The notes under the pieces are model-generated. The model worked only from the letters and a program-made list of their open reading frames with translations, was not told where the DNA came from and searched no databases. 9,460 nt of DNA from Planctomycetaceae bacterium (lineage in GTDB: Bacteria; Planctomycetota; Planctomycetia; Pirellulales; UBA1268): positions 11,745 through 21,204 of the forward strand of contig DNLZ01000330.1 of assembly GCA_003488325.1 (NCBI GenBank). The letters are read 5' to 3'. Numbering within the stretch: position 1 is the stretch's first letter; each line of letters begins with the position of its first letter. A program made the translations under genes and the position numbers. Shown here in pieces: positions 6,775 to 9,460 of this stretch.

Positions 6775-9273
6775 ATGATCTTCATCACGCGCGGCCTGAC
6801 GAGCCGTCGTTTCACCTCGCCGACCGGTCGCGTCCGCTCCCGCGATGCGGCACACAGCCTGATCAGGCCACGTGCCGAACGCCTCGAGGATCGGCTGGCG
6901 TTATCCACCACGCTCGGTGGCACCATCACCCAGGGCAACCTCTACGGCGACCAGTCGGTCGTCGTGGCAAGTTCGATCCTGACGGCGGGCGAGCCCACGC
7001 GCATCCAGGTCGTCGACACGGGCGACATCGGCATGGGGCAAGGGTCCGTGCGCAGCTTCGTGCCATTCCCCGCATACCGCGGCTGTCTGAGCATGACCGT
7101 CGGTGATTTTCTGCACAGGGGCTACCACCAGCTCGTCGTCGGCACCACGGGGCGGGTGCGCACGCGGGTCGCGATCTACGACCTCTTCGAGTCGTTCGTG
7201 AAGGAGCCGGATGCCGCCCAGACGGGCGTCTTCTCCGACCCCGTCAGGCTCCAGCGATTCATGCCGTTCCCGAGCCACAGGGGAGGCGTGTCCCTCGCCA
7301 CGGGCGATTTCAACGCGGACGGCAAGGTCGAACTCGCCGTCGGCGCGGGACCGGGGGGCCCTCCGAGAGTGAGGGTGTACGAGGTGTCGCGCCCGGAGGC
7401 GACGGTCGCCCTGGCCACCCCCAGGCTGATCAACGTCTTCGATGCATTTCGTGGCGGGTTTCGGGGTGGAGTCACGCTGGCAGCCGGACATCTCACCGGC
7501 GCCCATGCAGCTGAACTCGTCGTCGGGGCCGGGGCTGGTGGCGGATCCCAGGTGCGCGTCTTCAGCGGTGCGCAGGTGTACGCCCATCATCGTCCCGCGC
7601 CGGTCATGTCCTATCGCGCCTTCGGCACCAGCGCCAGGCCCAATCATGCCCCGATCCAGGTGGACCTCGTCGAGTCGTACGTCCATCCCGAGGGCGACCC
7701 GGTCAGCGGCCTGGATGCGGAGGGCCTCACCGGCATGTTCACGCCCTCGAACAACCCGCCGCTCGCACGCGGCACGATCCTGGCCACGATTGCGCGCCCG
7801 ACGACGGATGGCCTCGTGAGCGTTTGCTCACTCGTCTCCGGCACGGCGGTCAGGACGGTCTCCTCCCTGCCGAACATCACGCCTTCCGGCACGGGCACCT
7901 TCCGCACCGTCCTGACGCCTGTCGGATACCTCTTCAATCAGCAGGTGAACAACGCGCTCGCCCCGACGGTGCTCGTGGCGGACCCGTATCAGTCGACCAT
8001 GTCGCTCTATTCGCTGACCGAGGAGTCCCCCACGGCCATTGCGAACATCTTCACGAGCGACGTCGACTCGCAGGCCGCGTCCCCGCCGTACGACAGTCCC
8101 TCCTTTCCGTTCGGGAACGGCCTCGACGGTCCGCTGCCGATCGCGGTGAAACTGCTCGAGAGCGACGTCGCGACGGACATCTCCCCCGGCACGTCCGGCA
8201 TGCTCCCCGCCCGGCAGGTGGCCTACCGGAGTCCGTTCGCCCTGAGCTTTCAGACCGACACGGGCACGCTCTTCTCGCGGTACGCGACCAGCTTTTTCAC
8301 CGACCCGCTCAACCAGACCCCCGCACCGGTCGACACCTGGTACGACACGCCGTCCGCCGCGGCGGACTTTTACGGCCCGACGCTCGCCGTCTTCGGACAA
8401 AACCCTGCGTTTCCCGGCATCACGAGCGATGATCCGATCGTCTGGCAGGAGAGCATGATCGCCGCCGGCCTGCAGTTCATGAATCGGGGGGTCAACTACC
8501 AGCACCACCACTATCCCGCGTGGTTCGGCGTGCCCACGGACAGTGACGCCGGCGTCGGTCCGGACATTCTCGACTATGGCCTGTACAGCTACACCCCACC
8601 CGGCATGCAGACGCCGGGTCTGGATTGCAGCGACTTCTCGGCGCTGGTGGTGAACATGGTCACCGGGCAAAAGATCAAGGAAGGGATCTCCGAGCAGGCG
8701 ACGGTGACTCGTGGAGCAACCGACTGGGGCACCGGGATCGAGGGGAGCGCCACCATCTTCATCAACAACGATCCGGCCCAGGGCGTTCTGAGCTGGTACA
8801 CGCTGGCGATGTATTACGAGACGTACGGCGCGATGGCGACGTACGAGATGCTCAACGCCACGCTCCAGACAGGCGACCTGCTCTACTTCGGAAGCATTCC
8901 CTCCGGCAGCCTCGTACCGACCGATCCCATCACGATCGACAAAGCCGCGCACGTCACGATCTGGACGGGGCAGACACTGCCGATCCCAGGCGTGCCCGGA
9001 TACGGGGGCGTGCCGCTCCTGATGGACAGCCACGGTGGAAACATCCAGACCGGTGTCGACTCGGAGAACAATCCGATCGGTGTCGTGGAGCCGTCCGGAC
9101 CGCAGCTCCGCGCCTTGTTCGTCCCGAACGCGACCGAACAGTCGCTCGTCTACAAACCACTCCACGAGTTCCTGACCGCGGCGCAGATGCAGGATCAAAA
9201 CTACTACTACTTCACCAACTTCACGCACGCCGTCCGGATCACGTTTCCGGGAACCGCGCCCGCCGCAGGGTAG
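6775..9273 (+). CDS. Planctomycete exported protein: FG-GAP-like repeats plus NlpC/P60-type cysteine peptidase domain
   Basis: An 832-residue protein. The N-terminus is basic and carries IRPRAERLEDRLALS, with LEDRLALS at 37-44, the motif that marks many planctomycete extracellular proteins; no ordinary hydrophobic signal peptide is seen. Three FG-GAP-like repeats follow at about 98-135, 163-205 and 223-265, the second with the calcium-type loop GDFNADGKVELAVGAGPGG. Residues about 270-550 match nothing I recognise. From about 555 the sequence fits an NlpC/P60 domain: helix MIAAGLQFMNRGVNY, then LDCSDFSALV with candidate nucleophile C618, GDLLYF (700-705), AAHVTIW with H726, and MDSHGG with H753 as a third polar residue. 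These enzymes cleave cell-wall peptides or related amides. C618 to H726 is about 108 residues, longer than usual, implying an insertion. Activity and target are inference. The frame is open upstream through purM, but the real start is 6775 (or 6754). Confidence 0.85.
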   Translation: MIFITRGLTSRRFTSPTGRVRSRDAAHSLIRPRAERLEDRLALSTTLGGTITQGNLYGDQSVVVASSILTAGEPTRIQVVDTGDIGMGQGSVRSFVPFPAYRGCLSMTVGDFLHRGYHQLVVGTTGRVRTRVAIYDLFESFVKEPDAAQTGVFSDPVRLQRFMPFPSHRGGVSLATGDFNADGKVELAVGAGPGGPPRVRVYEVSRPEATVALATPRLINVFDAFRGGFRGGVTLAAGHLTGAHAAELVVGAGAGGGSQVRVFSGAQVYAHHRPAPVMSYRAFGTSARPNHAPIQVDLVESYVHPEGDPVSGLDAEGLTGMFTPSNNPPLARGTILATIARPTTDGLVSVCSLVSGTAVRTVSSLPNITPSGTGTFRTVLTPVGYLFNQQVNNALAPTVLVADPYQSTMSLYSLTEESPTAIANIFTSDVDSQAASPPYDSPSFPFGNGLDGPLPIAVKLLESDVATDISPGTSGMLPARQVAYRSPFALSFQTDTGTLFSRYATSFFTDPLNQTPAPVDTWYDTPSAAADFYGPTLAVFGQNPAFPGITSDDPIVWQESMIAAGLQFMNRGVNYQHHHYPAWFGVPTDSDAGVGPDILDYGLYSYTPPGMQTPGLDCSDFSALVVNMVTGQKIKEGISEQATVTRGATDWGTGIEGSATIFINNDPAQGVLSWYTLAMYYETYGAMATYEMLNATLQTGDLLYFGSIPSGSLVPTDPITIDKAAHVTIWTGQTLPIPGVPGYGGVPLLMDSHGGNIQTGVDSENNPIGVVEPSGPQLRALFVPNATEQSLVYKPLHEFLTAAQMQDQNYYYFTNFTHAVRITFPGTAPAAG

Positions 9274-9460
9274 CGCTCACCGCGCGAAGCACGGCAGCGC
9301 GTGCGTGGGCTGCCACATCCCTCACGCGAGGAGTCGTGCGGCGACCCCGACGCACCGGCGTCACGTGATCGGCTCACGTTACGTCGCCCGACCAGGACGA
9401 TGCTCTGACGCCCGCGGAGGGAACACGGGGCTTGGAGACGCGCACCGGTCACGCCGGCGA
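9274..9460. other. Non-coding tail of the window
   Basis: No convincing gene is visible in these 187 nt. A GGCAGC/GCTGCC inverted repeat (9293-9298 and 9309-9314, 10-nt loop) could form a small stem after the preceding gene, but no T-run follows, so a terminator is only a weak possibility. Confidence 0.5.

Noticed and set aside
5481..6938. A 485-codon minus-strand open frame across purM
   Set aside because: It is opposite purM, which has all family signatures; the composition is that of a shadow frame.
7828..9228. A 466-codon minus-strand open frame
   Set aside because: It lies opposite the C-terminal half of the exported protein, whose frame carries the NlpC/P60 motifs. The antisense product is Arg/Val/Gly-rich and unrecognisable.
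9207..9452. An 81-codon minus-strand frame at the right edge
   Set aside because: It overlaps the end of the exported protein and has an Arg/Ser/Gly-rich composition without motifs or a ribosome binding site I can support.

Overview
The window is GC-rich bacterial chromosome, densely coded on both strands. It most likely comes from a planctomycete (Planctomycetota, Pirellulales-like). The main pointer is the large gene at the right end: its N-terminus carries the LEDRLALS motif that marks many planctomycete extracellular proteins, followed by FG-GAP-like repeats. The lineage is an inference from motifs and gene style; no rRNA or other marker is present. There are seven protein genes and no RNA gene, mobile element or CRISPR array that I can see.

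Layout. (1) 1-1398, plus strand: the 3' part of a large surface or extracellular protein with two copies of a Met/Val-rich domain and two C-terminal bacterial Ig-like repeats. (2) 1450-5437, minus strand: four genes in one direction, in transcription order glgX (glycogen debranching enzyme), a histidine-rich lipoprotein, a small exported protein with a CxxC motif, and a DUF1802 protein. The last three are tightly packed, with a 2-nt gap and then a 4-nt GTGA overlap, so they very probably form an operon; glgX lies 66 nt upstream and may belong to it. (3) 5438-5561: a 124-nt divergent intergenic region with a perfect 12-bp inverted repeat. (4) 5562-6632, plus strand: purM (AIR synthetase, purine biosynthesis). 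(5) 6775-9273, plus strand: an 832-residue exported protein combining the planctomycete export motif, FG-GAP-like repeats and a C-terminal NlpC/P60-type cysteine peptidase domain with a visible Cys/His/His set.

How the genes fit together. glgX and purM are housekeeping metabolism and share only a promoter region. The His-rich lipoprotein and the CxxC protein are both predicted to leave the cytoplasm and both carry potential metal ligands, so a joint role in metal binding at the envelope is a reasonable guess. The two large plus-strand proteins at the ends are accessory surface or secreted proteins. The C-terminal peptidase-like domain of the right-hand one, with an unusually long insertion, is the most interesting item. 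No known defence, secretion or biosynthetic cluster is visible.
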